Shown in pieces: positions 1 through 9,417 of a stretch of DNA of 46,269 nt. The notes under the pieces were generated by a model. The model was not told the DNA's origin, searched no databases, and saw nothing but the letters and a program-made list of their open reading frames with translations. The number at the start of each line of letters is the position of its first letter. Within the stretch, counting starts at the first letter, position 1. A program made the translations under genes and the position numbers. Source of the DNA: JAKEHA01 sp964560355 (GTDB taxonomy: Bacteria; Krumholzibacteriota; Krumholzibacteriia; WVZY01; JAKEHA01); assembly GCA_964560355.1 (NCBI GenBank), contig CAZLLI010000011.1, positions 1-46,269 on the forward strand, read 5' to 3'.

Positions 1-51
1 AACCGTCGGGCTTAACCGCCCTTGGGGGTTCGAGTCCCTCGCCCTCCGCCA
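1..51 (+). tRNA. tRNA-Ser, 3' part (5' end outside window)
   Basis: This is the end of an anticodon stem, a long variable arm (cgggcttaaccgccc), a T arm (ggggg-ttcgagt-ccctc), an acceptor strand gccctcc, discriminator G and an encoded CCA at 49-51. The long variable arm and G discriminator favour Ser over Leu. The anticodon lies outside the window, so the isoacceptor is unknown. Confidence 0.85.
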
Positions 52-96
52 GTTTGCGGGCCGCGGTCGGCGCGGCTCGGTTAAGGGAAAGAATTG

Positions 97-192
<96 letters not shown>

Positions 193-239
193 CTAACGGC
201 GCCGCGCGTTTCACCGCCGGCGCGATGCGGAGGCGCCCC

Positions 240-587
240 ATGTTGATGAAGTCCGCGGTCGTCAAGAGACTCGACCTGGGTTCGCTCTTCAAGATGGCCT
301 TCGTGTTGTACGCGACACTTGGCTTCGTGTGCGGACTGTTCTACGGAGCGATCATCGCGTTGATCGGGAGCTTCGGCGCCATGTGGGGCGAAGACCTCCC
401 GTTCATGGGCCACTGGGGTGGTGCGCTGGGCATCATCGTCATTCCGCTCCTCGCCATGGTGTACGGCGTCATGGGTTCGATCGTGGTGACGATCGCCGGC
501 GCGTTGTACAACGTGGCGGCGAGGTTCGTCGGCGGGGTCAAGATGACCGTCGACGTCACCGACTTCTCGGGGCCGCCGTCGGCCTGA
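240..587 (+). CDS. Small conserved membrane protein (DUF3566-like)
   Basis: A 115-aa protein of unknown function. Two strongly hydrophobic segments are visible, roughly residues 16-44 (KMAFVLYATLGFVCGLFYGA) and 60-88 (GALGIIVIPLLAMVYGVMGS), each likely to span the inner membrane. They are followed by an amphipathic ALYNVAARFVGGVKM stretch and a short polar tail. This arrangement, including ALYN..A...GG near the C-terminus, recalls small DUF3566-type transmembrane proteins, but the assignment is from pattern only. The ATG at 240 is preferred over 225 because GGAGG (229-233) sits 6 nt upstream of it. The gene lies between tRNA genes and appears to be monocistronic. Confidence 0.75.
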   Translation: MLMKSAVVKRLDLGSLFKMAFVLYATLGFVCGLFYGAIIALIGSFGAMWGEDLPFMGHWGGALGIIVIPLLAMVYGVMGSIVVTIAGALYNVAARFVGGVKMTVDVTDFSGPPSA

Positions 588-608
588 TTCGACATTTCAA
601 GAACATGG

Positions 609-685
609 GCGCCCGTAGCTCAACTGGATAGAGCGTGTGGCTACGGACCACAAGGTTAGGGGTTCAAGTCCTCTCGGGCGCGCCA
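609..685 (+). tRNA. tRNA-Arg (ACG)
   Basis: The acceptor gcgcccg (609-615) pairs with cgggcgc (675-681), followed by discriminator G and encoded CCA (683-685). The D arm is agctcaactggatagagc. The anticodon arm gtgtggctacggaccaca gives anticodon ACG, which is normally modified to ICG. The T arm is aggggttcaagtcctct. Confidence 0.95.
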
Positions 686-859
686 TCTCTCCCTTCGTTT
701 CAAACGAAATCCCGAAAAGCTGAAACCTTGGCTGCGTTCGCCCGGTCCTAGTGGGCGTGCAGGGAGCAGCGGCATGCAACATCCGTGTCAACGGCCGCGT
801 AGTCATGCCAACATCGACTTGGCGCCCGACAGTTGCCTCGAACCCCACGGAGTGATGCT

Positions 860-2062
860 GTGAAGAAGCCGAGCCGGAAGACCCTCCTGATTTCCCTCAT
901 CGCGATCGTTGTGGTCGGCGTCGGACTGGCCTTCATGGCCAAGACCCGCATGGGTGTGAAGACCAGCGCCAGCGCGGATTCCACCGCAACCGCGGACACC
1001 ACCAAACCGGCCGGCGCCGACGCCAAGACCCACGACAAGAAGGACAAGAAGAAGAAAAAGAAGGGCGAGAAGGTCGACGCCCCCGTCCCGGTCGAAGTGA
1101 CGACGGTTTCGCCGCGTTCCATCTCCACGTACTACCAAACCACCGCCACCCTCGAACCCGAGAAACGCGTCGACATCCTCACCAAGATCGCGGGCGAGGT
1201 GCGCGAAACGCTGGTCGAAGAGGGCGACTTCGTCAAGGAGGGCGAGTCGTTGTGCCGCCTCAAGGACGACGAGCTCAAGGTGGCGCTCGACGAGGCGCGC
1301 ATCAACCGCGACCAGCAAAAGCTCGAACTCGAGCGCGTGGAAACCATGCGCGCGCAGAGCCTCATCTCGGACAAGGAGTACCAACAAATCAAGTACTCTT
1401 CCGAGCTGGCGGACAACCGCTACCAGTCGGCGCGCGTGAAGTACGAGTACACGCAAATCAAGGCGCCGTTCTCGGGCATCGTCACGCAGCGCCTGGTCGA
1501 CCCGGGCGAAAACATTCCCATGGGCGCCAAGCTCTTCATGATGGCGGACACGCAGCCGCTGCTCCTCTACATGTATCTGCCCGAAACCGAGGCGCGCCGC
1601 GTGCGGAAGGGGCAGCGCGTCGCGATTCGTCCCGACGTCCCCGACGCGCAGGAATTCGAGGGCGAAGTTCTGCGCGTCGCCCCCGAAGTCGACCAGCGCA
1701 CGGGCACGGTCAAGGTGACCGCGCAAACGCGCGCGGGCGGCGTGCCCGGGAGTTTCGTGCGCGTGCGCATTCTCATGGACACGCACGACGGCGTGCTCGC
1801 GATTCCGCGCCGCAGCATTGTTTCCGACGCGGGGGACCGCTTCGTGTTCATCGCCGCCGCCGACACCGTGCGCAAGGTCGAGGTGGGCGTCGGCTACGAA
1901 GATGAGACGCACGCCGAAGTGACGACCGGCCTCGCGTCGGGCGACACCGTCGTCACCGCGGGGGTGGGCGGCATCCGCGACGGCAGCAAGGTGAAGGTCG
2001 TGCACCCCGACGACGTCGCGCGCACCGATAAGAAGCCCGCCCCGAGCGAGAAGAAGAAGTAG
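860..2062 (+). CDS. RND efflux periplasmic adaptor (membrane fusion protein)
   Basis: A 400-aa HlyD/AcrA-type adaptor that would bridge the two downstream RND pumps to an outer-membrane channel. It has an N-terminal membrane anchor (about residues 6-26, LLISLIAIVVVGVGLAFMA) and a very Lys-rich linker (about 60-72). A biotinyl-lipoyl-like barrel-sandwich half follows (IAGEVRETLVEEGDFVKEGE), then a coiled-coil hairpin (about 135-200), the second half (APFSGIVTQRLVDPGE), and beta-barrel and membrane-proximal domains. The C-terminus is again Lys-rich. The GTG at 860 is chosen because GGAG (849-852) lies 7 nt upstream; a TTG at 833 is possible but lacks a ribosome site. It is first in a three-gene operon, and no TolC-like gene is present in the window. 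The family is certain but the substrate is unknown. Confidence 0.93.
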   Translation: MKKPSRKTLLISLIAIVVVGVGLAFMAKTRMGVKTSASADSTATADTTKPAGADAKTHDKKDKKKKKKGEKVDAPVPVEVTTVSPRSISTYYQTTATLEPEKRVDILTKIAGEVRETLVEEGDFVKEGESLCRLKDDELKVALDEARINRDQQKLELERVETMRAQSLISDKEYQQIKYSSELADNRYQSARVKYEYTQIKAPFSGIVTQRLVDPGENIPMGAKLFMMADTQPLLLYMYLPETEARRVRKGQRVAIRPDVPDAQEFEGEVLRVAPEVDQRTGTVKVTAQTRAGGVPGSFVRVRILMDTHDGVLAIPRRSIVSDAGDRFVFIAAADTVRKVEVGVGYEDETHAEVTTGLASGDTVVTAGVGGIRDGSKVKVVHPDDVARTDKKPAPSEKKK

Positions 2063-2087
2063 CGCTCGGCGTCGCGCCGAGAACGCC

Positions 2088-5000
2088 ATGCGCATCGTCG
2101 ACTTTTCCATCCAGCGCCCCGTAACGGTGACGATGATCTTCGTCGCCGTGATCGTGTTCGGCGTGGTAGCGCTGACCCGACTCGACCTGCGCCTGCTCCC
2201 CGACATCTCGTATCCGTCGCTCACCATCCAGACCGAGTACGCGGACGCCGCGCCGGCCGAAGTCGAGAACTTCGTCACGCGCCCGTTGGAAGAAGCCGTG
2301 GGCGTCATCAGCGGGCTGCGCACCATCCGCTCGGTGTCGAAACCGGGCATGTCGGAAATCACGCTCGAGTTCTCGTGGAAAACGCACATGCAATACGCGG
2401 CTCTCGACGTGCGCGACAAGATCGACCTGGTGCAGCTCCCGCGCGAAGCCAAGGCTCCCGTCATTTTGCGCTACGACCCCTCGCTCGACCCCGTTATGCG
2501 CATCGGCATTTCCGGCACCGACAATCTGGTGCGCCTGCGCAACCTCGCCGACTACACCATCAAGAAGGACCTGGAGGCGCTCGACGGTGTGGCGAGCGCG
2601 AAGGTGCTGGGCGGTCTGGAGGAGGAGATCCAGGTCGAGATCGACGAACGTCGCCTCGCGAGCTACGGCATTCCGATCTCGCTGGTCGCGGCGCGGCTGG
2701 CGCAGGACAACGTCAACCAGTCGGGCGGGAGGCTCCGTGACAAGGGCGCCGAGTTCTTGCTTCGCACCGAGAACGAATTCCAGAGCGTCGACGACATCGC
2801 CAATACCATCGTGCGCGAGGAAGAGGGCCGCCGCGTCATCCTCGCCGATTTGGGCTCGGTGACGCGCGGGCACGTGGAGCGCGACGTCATCACACGCTTG
2901 AACGGCGAGGAAGTGGTGGAGATCGCAATCTACAAGGAGGGCGACGCCAACACGGTGGCGGTGGCCGACGCGGCCAAGCGGCGCTTGCATGCGCTCGAAA
3001 AGCAGCTCCCGGACGGCGTCAAAATCGAGACCCTGTTCGACCAGTCGCGGTTCATCAAGAGCTCCATCAACGAGGTGCGTTCGAACGCGCTGCAGGGCGC
3101 GCTCCTCGCCATTCTGGTCTTGTATTTATTCCTGCGCGACCTGCGCAGCACGATCATCATCGGGCTCTCGATCCCCATCTCGATCATGTTCACGTTCGTG
3201 ATCATGCAGCAGCTGGGCGTGTCGCTGAACATGATGTCGCTGGGCGGGCTCGCGCTGGGCGTGGGCATGCTGGTCGACAATTCGATCGTGGTGCTGGAGA
3301 GCATCTCGCGCCACAAGGAGCGCGACCCCGACCGCCGGGCGGCGACATTGCGCGGCGCCAAAGAAGTCGCGGGGGCGGTCACGGGTTCCACCCTGACCAC
3401 GGTGGCGGTGTTTCTGCCCATCGTGTTCGTCGAAGGCATCGCGGGCCAGGTATTCAAAGACCAGGCGCTGACGGTGTCGATCTCGCTCGTCGCGTCGCTG
3501 ATCGTGTCATTGATGTTGATCCCCATCGCGTCGGCGATGGACTTCGGGGCGCACGCGCCGGCGTCGCCCGCGCCCCCAGCCGGTGAAGCGCCCAGGCGGC
3601 GGGTCGCGCGCGGTTTGGCCGCGGCGCGGCGCTTCCTCTTCACCACCGCACCCACCGCGGCCCTCCGCGCGATTCGGGTCGCGGTCTCGTGGTTGGCGCG
3701 CCTCTTCGCCGTGGTCGCGAGGCCGCTCCACGTCCTCTATGACCGCTTCTACCCGCGCTTCGAGGCCGGTTACGCCCGCGCGCTGGACCGCGTGCTGGCG
3801 CGTCGCCGTCGTTTCTTGACGTGGTCGCTCGCGCTGTTCGCGGCGTCGCTGGCGGCGGCACCGTTCGTGGGGCGCGAGATGATCCCGCAGTTCTCGCAGG
3901 GCGAGTTCAGCTTCGCCGTGCAGATGCCGGAAGGCACCCCGCTCGAGAGCACCGACGCGCGCCTTTCCGACATGGAGGCGATCGCGGCGGCCGAGCCCGG
4001 CGTCGAGTCCTACTTCACCAGCGTCGGGACCGCGAGCCGACTGGGCAGCAACGTGAAGAGCAAGGACGAGAACATCGGCCAGCTCAACGTCGTGATGGAA
4101 TCGAAGGGCGACAAGCACGCGGAAGCGGCGCTGGTATCGTCGCTGCGCGCCAAGTTCGAGAACGTGGAAGGCGCCACGGTCAAATTCGCGCGGCCGTCGT
4201 ACTTCAACTTCCAGACCCCGCTGGAAGTGCACGTGTTCGGCTACGACCTGGACGAAATTCGAGACTTCGCCGACGGCCTGGTGGTCGAGATGGCGCGCAT
4301 TCCCGGCGTGAGGGACGTGAAGTCGTCGCTCGAGTTCGGCAACCCCGAGCTCGACGTAGAGTTCGACCGCGTGCGCATGTCGGCCATGGGTCTCGCGGTG
4401 GAAGACGTGGCCAACACCGTGCGCACCAAGATCAAGGGCGACGTTCCCACAAAGTTCAAGGAGCGCGACAAGCAAGTCGACATCCGCGTGCGCACCAGTG
4501 CGTGGCGCGCGGAGGACGTCGACGCGATGCGCGCGTTGGTGGTGGCGGAGCGCGAGGGTACCCCCATCCTGCTCGGCAGCATCGCCGACGTGCGGGTGGC
4601 GAGCGGCGTCAACCAGATCTCGCGCGTGTCGCAGCAGCGCGCCGCCGTCGTGTCGGCCAACATCGCGGGGCGCGACCTCGGCGGCGTCGCGCAGGACGTG
4701 GAGGCGGTGCTGGCGTCGACGACGGTGCCGGAGGGCCTCACCGTCGAGCTCGGCGGCGAGAACGAAGAGCTCATGCGCTCGTACCGCAGCCTGGTCCTCG
4801 CGCTCATACTCGCGGTATTCCTCGTCTACCTGGTGATGGCGGCGCAGTTCGAATCGTTCCTGCACCCCTTCATCATCATGTTCACGGTGCCGCTGGCCGC
4901 CATCGGCGTCATCCTGACGCTGCTGGTCACGCGCACCTCCTTCAGCGTGATTGTTTTCATCGGCGTCATCTTGCTGGCGGGTATCGTCGTCAACAACGGC

Positions 5001-5273
5001 ATTGTGCTGATCGATTACATCAACACGCTGCGGCGCGAAGGCATGGCCAAGGCCGAGGCGATTCGCTCCGCCGGTCTGGTGCGATTGCGTCCCATCCTGA
5101 TGACGACGCTGACCACGGTGCTGGGCCTCTTGCCGATGGCGCTGGGCCTCGGCGAGGGCGCCGAGATTCGCACCCCCATGGCGCTCACGGTGGTGGGCGG
5201 GCTGTCCATCGGTACGCTGCTCACGCTGTTCGTGATCCCGGCGCTCTACGCGACGGTCGCGCGGGGCGACTAG
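2088..5273 (+). CDS. RND efflux pump, HAE1/AcrB family (first pump subunit)
   Basis: A 1061-aa proton-driven inner-membrane transporter of the AcrB/MdtB type. It has the expected two-fold repeat: TM1 (VTMIFVAVIVFGVVAL), a large periplasmic porter loop, the TM2-6 bundle, a cytoplasmic linker, TM7, a second porter loop and TM8-12. TM4 carries GVGMLVDNSIVVLES. The first Asp of the AcrB D407-D408 pair is kept and the second is Asn, a substitution common in many HAE1 pumps. The linker between TM6 and TM7 (about 485-580) is long and rich in Ala, Pro and Arg. The gene starts 25 nt after the adaptor and ends 6 nt before a second, different RND gene. Drug or lipid export is plausible; substrate unknown. 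Confidence 0.93.
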   Translation: MRIVDFSIQRPVTVTMIFVAVIVFGVVALTRLDLRLLPDISYPSLTIQTEYADAAPAEVENFVTRPLEEAVGVISGLRTIRSVSKPGMSEITLEFSWKTHMQYAALDVRDKIDLVQLPREAKAPVILRYDPSLDPVMRIGISGTDNLVRLRNLADYTIKKDLEALDGVASAKVLGGLEEEIQVEIDERRLASYGIPISLVAARLAQDNVNQSGGRLRDKGAEFLLRTENEFQSVDDIANTIVREEEGRRVILADLGSVTRGHVERDVITRLNGEEVVEIAIYKEGDANTVAVADAAKRRLHALEKQLPDGVKIETLFDQSRFIKSSINEVRSNALQGALLAILVLYLFLRDLRSTIIIGLSIPISIMFTFVIMQQLGVSLNMMSLGGLALGVGMLVDNSIVVLESISRHKERDPDRRAATLRGAKEVAGAVTGSTLTTVAVFLPIVFVEGIAGQVFKDQALTVSISLVASLIVSLMLIPIASAMDFGAHAPASPAPPAGEAPRRRVARGLAAARRFLFTTAPTAALRAIRVAVSWLARLFAVVARPLHVLYDRFYPRFEAGYARALDRVLARRRRFLTWSLALFAASLAAAPFVGREMIPQFSQGEFSFAVQMPEGTPLESTDARLSDMEAIAAAEPGVESYFTSVGTASRLGSNVKSKDENIGQLNVVMESKGDKHAEAALVSSLRAKFENVEGATVKFARPSYFNFQTPLEVHVFGYDLDEIRDFADGLVVEMARIPGVRDVKSSLEFGNPELDVEFDRVRMSAMGLAVEDVANTVRTKIKGDVPTKFKERDKQVDIRVRTSAWRAEDVDAMRALVVAEREGTPILLGSIADVRVASGVNQISRVSQQRAAVVSANIAGRDLGGVAQDVEAVLASTTVPEGLTVELGGENEELMRSYRSLVLALILAVFLVYLVMAAQFESFLHPFIIMFTVPLAAIGVILTLLVTRTSFSVIVFIGVILLAGIVVNNGIVLIDYINTLRREGMAKAEAIRSAGLVRLRPILMTTLTTVLGLLPMALGLGEGAEIRTPMALTVVGGLSIGTLLTLFVIPALYATVARGD

Positions 5274-5279
5274 GCGGCC

Positions 5280-8200
5280 ATGAAACTCCACGAGCTGTCG
5301 GTCAAGAAACCCGTGCTGGTGATGATCGGCCTCGTCACCCTGGTCGCGATGGGCGGCATCGCGTCGTTCAAGCTCCCGATCGAATTCCTCCCGCACGTCG
5401 AATTCCCGTTCATCGGCGTATTCATCCCGTACCCCAACTCGCACCCGGACTACATCGAGCGGCACATCGTGAAGCCGGTGGAAGAGGTCTTCGCCACGCT
5501 CGGCAACGTGCGGCGCATCCAGTCGGAGACGCAGCCCGACGGCGCCTTCGTGGGCGTCGAGTTCCAGTGGGGGCGCGACGTGGGCGTGCTGCGCATGGAG
5601 GTCAAGGAGAAGCTCGATCAGATCAAGTCGGAATTGCCCGCCGACATCGAGCACATGCAGATCTTCACCTTCGACACCAACGATATCCCCATCCTCGAGG
5701 GTCGTATCTCGGCCCACGGCCGCGACCTCTCGGGGAGCTACGACTTGATCGAGCGTTCCATCATCAATCCCTTGAAGCGAATCGACGGCGTCGGCAACGT
5801 GTTCATCCACGGCGTGGAGCCGCGCGAAATATCGATCTACTTGAGTCTCGACAAGATCAAGGCGCACCGCGTGGACGTGGGGAACGTGTTCCGCCTCCTG
5901 CAATCGGCCAACGCCACCGTCTCGGGCGGCGAGATCACCGCACGCGGCAAGCGCTACACCATTCGTGCACTGGGGAGCTTCAACCAACTCGACGACATCG
6001 AGAACCTGGTGGTGAGCCCGGAAGGGCTGCGCCTCAAGGACATCGCCGAGGTCTATTACGGCGAGCCGGTGGTGACCTTCGGGCGCCGGTTGAACGGCGA
6101 GCCGGCGGTCGCGTTCTGGATCCAGAAAGCGAGCAACGCCAACACGGTCGAAGTCGCTCGGCGCGTGAACGCGGCCTTGAAGAAGATGAAAACCGACCCC
6201 GCGCTCAAGGGCATCGACGTGCTCCTGTTCTTCGACCAGTCGAAGGAAATCCTGAACGGCGTCAACGGCCTGCGCGACGCCGGACTGCAGGGCGGGCTGC
6301 TCGCCATCGGCATTCTGTATTTCTTCCTGCGCCGCATGTCGACCACGCTGGTCATTGCCATCGCCATCCCGTTCTCGCTCGTGTGCACGCTCGCGTTTTT
6401 GTATTTCACCGGCTACACGCTCAACATGCTCACCATGATGGGGCTGATGCTGGGCGTCGGCATGCTGGTCGACAACGCCATCGTGGTGCTGGAGTCGATC
6501 TACCAGCACCAATTGAAGCGCGAGGATCCGACCCACGCCGCCATCACCGGCGCCGACTCGGTCGCGGTCGCGGTGACGGCGTCGACCCTGACCTCGGTCA
6601 TCGTGTTTGCGCCCATCGTGTTCGGCTCCAAGAACGACGAGCTGTTCGTGTGGCTGTCGTCGGTGGGGGTGACCATCTCGGTCGCGATCCTGTTCTCGCT
6701 GCTGGTCTCGCTCACGCTGATCCCGTTCCTCGCCTCGCGCTCGAAGAAGCCGAAGGAGATCAAGCAATTCCGCGTCCTGGAGATTCTGGAAGAGCGCTAC
6801 GTCGACGCCCTGCGCTGGGCCACCTTCAAGCACCGCAACTGGACCTTCGCCATCGTGGCCGGTTCGCTGGTCGTGACCGCGGCGGCGGTCAAGGTCATCG
6901 GGCTCAAGGGGCCGCAGAACGACGACGCCCTCCTCATCGAACGCATCGAGATGGACTACGAGTTCTCGCAGAACGTTGACTATCACGAGGCCGACGCCTA
7001 CGTGCGCCGCGTGGAGAGCATCCTCGAAGCCAAGCGCGACTCGCTCGGTATCGAAACCATTTACTCGTACTACGCCGACAACGACGGTTTCACCACCGTC
7101 TATTTCAAGGAGAAGTCCTTGAGCAAGGAGCTGCTCAAGACCAAGCGCAAGGCGCTGCGCGCCGCCATCCCCGACATCGCGGGCATGAAGCTGCGCTTCG
7201 GCGACGAGAGCGGCGAGAACAGCGGGGGCGCCCAGCTCATGCAGGTCAACCTGTTCGGCGAGGACAAGCTGGTGCTGGAAGACCTCGCCAACGAGGTCAA
7301 GCGCCGCTTCGGTTATCTCAAGGACCTGACCGACGTGAAGACCAGCGTCGAAATGGGGAGGGAAGAGATCAACATCGCGCTCGACTCCGATTTGGTGGCG
7401 CGCCAGCAGATGACCGCGAACGACGTCGCCACCGTGATGGGGCTCACCTTCCGCGGCTTCGAGCTCGACCGTTTCCGCGGCGAAGACCGCGAGGTGCCGA
7501 TGTCGATCAGCCTGGACCCCAAGGACCAGGTGGGCATCTACAACCTGCGCAACCTCATGGTGGGCATGAACGGCGAGCGCGAAGTCACGCTCGGCTCGGT
7601 GGCGAACTTCGTCGAGAAGCGCGGGCCGACCCAGATCGAACGCGACAACCAGCGCACCATCGTGTCGGTCCAGGGGCTGTACGAAGGTGAGCGCTTCGAC
7701 GATCTGATGGACGACGTGCGCGGCATCATGAACTCGATGACGCTGCCACCCAGCTACGCGTGGTCGTTCAGCCGCCGCATCCAGGAGAAGAACGAGCAAG
7801 CGCAGCAGATGCTGATCAACGCACTCCTCGCGATTCTGTGCGTGTACTTGATGATGGCGGCGCTGTTCGAGTCGTACCTGCACCCGCTCGTGATCATGAT
7901 CTGCCTGCCGCTGGCGGCGGTCGGCGTGGTGTGGATGTTGATGCTGACGGGCACCTCCTTCGGCCTCATGGCCATGATCGGCACCGTGATCTTGATCGGC
8001 GTGGTGGTGAACAACGGCATCGTGCTGATCGACCACGTCAATCATCTGCGCAAGGAAGGCATGCCGATGGAGGAAGCGATCATCGCGGGCGGCCGCGAGC
8101 GCCTGCGCCCGATCCTGATGACCGCGCTCACCACCATTCTGGGGCTGATCCCGATGGCGGTGGGGGGCTCGCACATCGGCGACGCGCAGTACTACCCGCT

Positions 8201-8384
8201 CGCGCGCGCCGTCATGGGCGGGCTCGTGAGCTCCACCTTCCTCACTCTATTGGTATTGCCCGCCTACTACATCGCGGGGGAGAACGCGAAGGCGTGGTGG
8301 CTGGGCGTGCTGGCGCGATCGAGGCCGTCGCACGCGGCGGGCCCATCGCCTCGCACGGGCGAAGCGCCCACCCGGCGTCCCTGA
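5280..8384 (+). CDS. RND efflux pump, HAE1/AcrB family (second pump subunit)
   Basis: A 1034-aa RND transporter with the same fold as its upstream neighbour but clearly divergent from it. It starts MKLHELSVKKPVLVMIGLVT. TM4 contains LGVGMLVDNAIVVLESIYQH, again VDN rather than VDD, and the TM10-11 region carries VVVNNGIVLIDHVNHLRKEG. The TM6-7 cytoplasmic linker is short, unlike the first pump. The 6-nt gap implies co-transcription and probably coupled translation. Adaptor plus two unlike RND genes matches the MdtA-MdtB-MdtC arrangement, in which the pumps form a heterotrimer. Whether that applies here is inference. Confidence 0.93.
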   Translation: MKLHELSVKKPVLVMIGLVTLVAMGGIASFKLPIEFLPHVEFPFIGVFIPYPNSHPDYIERHIVKPVEEVFATLGNVRRIQSETQPDGAFVGVEFQWGRDVGVLRMEVKEKLDQIKSELPADIEHMQIFTFDTNDIPILEGRISAHGRDLSGSYDLIERSIINPLKRIDGVGNVFIHGVEPREISIYLSLDKIKAHRVDVGNVFRLLQSANATVSGGEITARGKRYTIRALGSFNQLDDIENLVVSPEGLRLKDIAEVYYGEPVVTFGRRLNGEPAVAFWIQKASNANTVEVARRVNAALKKMKTDPALKGIDVLLFFDQSKEILNGVNGLRDAGLQGGLLAIGILYFFLRRMSTTLVIAIAIPFSLVCTLAFLYFTGYTLNMLTMMGLMLGVGMLVDNAIVVLESIYQHQLKREDPTHAAITGADSVAVAVTASTLTSVIVFAPIVFGSKNDELFVWLSSVGVTISVAILFSLLVSLTLIPFLASRSKKPKEIKQFRVLEILEERYVDALRWATFKHRNWTFAIVAGSLVVTAAAVKVIGLKGPQNDDALLIERIEMDYEFSQNVDYHEADAYVRRVESILEAKRDSLGIETIYSYYADNDGFTTVYFKEKSLSKELLKTKRKALRAAIPDIAGMKLRFGDESGENSGGAQLMQVNLFGEDKLVLEDLANEVKRRFGYLKDLTDVKTSVEMGREEINIALDSDLVARQQMTANDVATVMGLTFRGFELDRFRGEDREVPMSISLDPKDQVGIYNLRNLMVGMNGEREVTLGSVANFVEKRGPTQIERDNQRTIVSVQGLYEGERFDDLMDDVRGIMNSMTLPPSYAWSFSRRIQEKNEQAQQMLINALLAILCVYLMMAALFESYLHPLVIMICLPLAAVGVVWMLMLTGTSFGLMAMIGTVILIGVVVNNGIVLIDHVNHLRKEGMPMEEAIIAGGRERLRPILMTALTTILGLIPMAVGGSHIGDAQYYPLARAVMGGLVSSTFLTLLVLPAYYIAGENAKAWWLGVLARSRPSHAAGPSPRTGEAPTRRP

Positions 8385-8393
8385 CCCCGGCGC

Positions 8394-8423
8394 TGGCCAA
8401 GCTCGGCGGCCCTCCCCTATAAT
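8394..8423 (+). promoter_or_regulatory. Promoter of hldD, probably leaderless
   Basis: A perfect TATAAT lies at 8418-8423. TGGCCA (8394-8399, 4 of 6 to TTGACA) is 18 nt upstream. The -10 ends only 6 nt before the GTG start at 8430, so transcription would begin at or next to the start codon. No Shine-Dalgarno sequence is present. Confidence 0.5.
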
Positions 8424-8429
8424 CGCCGC

Positions 8430-9407
8430 GTGTCACACCCCATCATCGTCACCGGCGGGGCCGGCTTCATCGGCAGCAACTTGGTCGACGCGCTGAATCG
8501 GCGCGGTCATGACGACGTCATTGTCGTCGACCACGTCGAGGGCGACGCCGGCAAGCTTCGCAACCTCGAGCGCCTGCGAATCGGCGAGTACGTCGACAAG
8601 GGCGAGTTTCGCGCCCGCGTGCGCGCGGGAAAAGCGCCGCATGCGAGCGCGGTCTTCCACCTGGGCGCGTGCAGTTCGACCACCGAGACCGACGAGCGCT
8701 ATCTGCGCGACAACAACACCGACTATACGCGCGACCTGTGCGAATGGTCGCTGCGCACGGGCGCGCGCTTCGTTTACGCGTCGAGCGCCGCGACTTACGG
8801 CGACGGATCGCTCGGCTACTCCGACGACGACGCGGTGACACCGACCCTCCAGCCGCTCAATCTCTACGGCGCGTCGAAGCAGTGGTTCGACGCGTGGGCG
8901 CTCGCGAACGGCGTGCTGAAGCGCGTCGCCGGCATCAAGTATTTCAACGTGTACGGTCCCTGGGAAGACCACAAGGGCGACATGCGCTCGCTGGTCAACA
9001 AGGCCTACGCGCAAGTACTGCGCGACGGCGAGATCGCGCTCTTCAAGTCGTACCGCCCCGAATACCAGGACGGCGAGCAGACCCGCGATTTCATCCACGT
9101 GGACGACGCCGTCGCGGTGACGCTCTTTTTCCTCGACCACCTGGACGTATCGGGTTTATACAACTGCGGGACGGGTGTGGCGCGCACGTGGGTCGACTTG
9201 ACGCGCGCGCTGTTCGCGGCGATGGGATTGCCGCCTCGCATTCGTTTCATCGACATGCCGGAGAGTATCAAGGAGAAATACCAGTACCACACCCAGGCCG
9301 ACATGACGAAGCTGCGCGCGGCCGGGTACTCGGCGCCTTTCTTGCAAGTCGAGGACGGCGTTCGTCGCTACGTGCAGGAGTACTTGAAACCGCAGTCGGT
9401 TCGCTGA
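8430..9407 (+). CDS. hldD: ADP-L-glycero-D-manno-heptose 6-epimerase
   Basis: A 325-aa cytoplasmic enzyme making the L-glycero-D-manno-heptose donor for the LPS inner core. It is an extended SDR: GGAGFIGSNL is the N-terminal NADP-binding loop, Y146 and K150 form YGASK, and family-diagnostic strings HLGACSSTTETD, NVYGPWEDHKGDMRS, FKSYRPEYQDGEQTRDF and KYQYHTQADMTKLR are all present. The length is typical of HldD. The GTG at 8430 is taken as the start because the Rossmann motif begins 8 residues later and a strong -10 box sits immediately upstream. Its presence implies an LPS-type outer membrane. The next gene starts 10 nt downstream, so the two are probably co-transcribed. Confidence 0.95.
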   Translation: MSHPIIVTGGAGFIGSNLVDALNRRGHDDVIVVDHVEGDAGKLRNLERLRIGEYVDKGEFRARVRAGKAPHASAVFHLGACSSTTETDERYLRDNNTDYTRDLCEWSLRTGARFVYASSAATYGDGSLGYSDDDAVTPTLQPLNLYGASKQWFDAWALANGVLKRVAGIKYFNVYGPWEDHKGDMRSLVNKAYAQVLRDGEIALFKSYRPEYQDGEQTRDFIHVDDAVAVTLFFLDHLDVSGLYNCGTGVARTWVDLTRALFAAMGLPPRIRFIDMPESIKEKYQYHTQADMTKLRAAGYSAPFLQVEDGVRRYVQEYLKPQSVR

Positions 9408-9417
9408 CAATTCCTCG

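Noticed and set aside
597..848. Minus-strand ORF ending ...RPRGLEPLTLWSVATRSIQL
   Set aside because: The antisense of tRNA-Arg, another well-known false protein pattern.
3821..6979. 1052-codon plus-strand open frame spanning two RND genes
   Set aside because: An alternative-frame shadow, Arg-rich, crossing the boundary of two clearly real genes.
3507..8174. 1555-codon minus-strand open frame
   Set aside because: A shadow of the two RND genes produced by strong GC bias at third positions; it is His/Arg/Asp-rich low-complexity translation with no domain.
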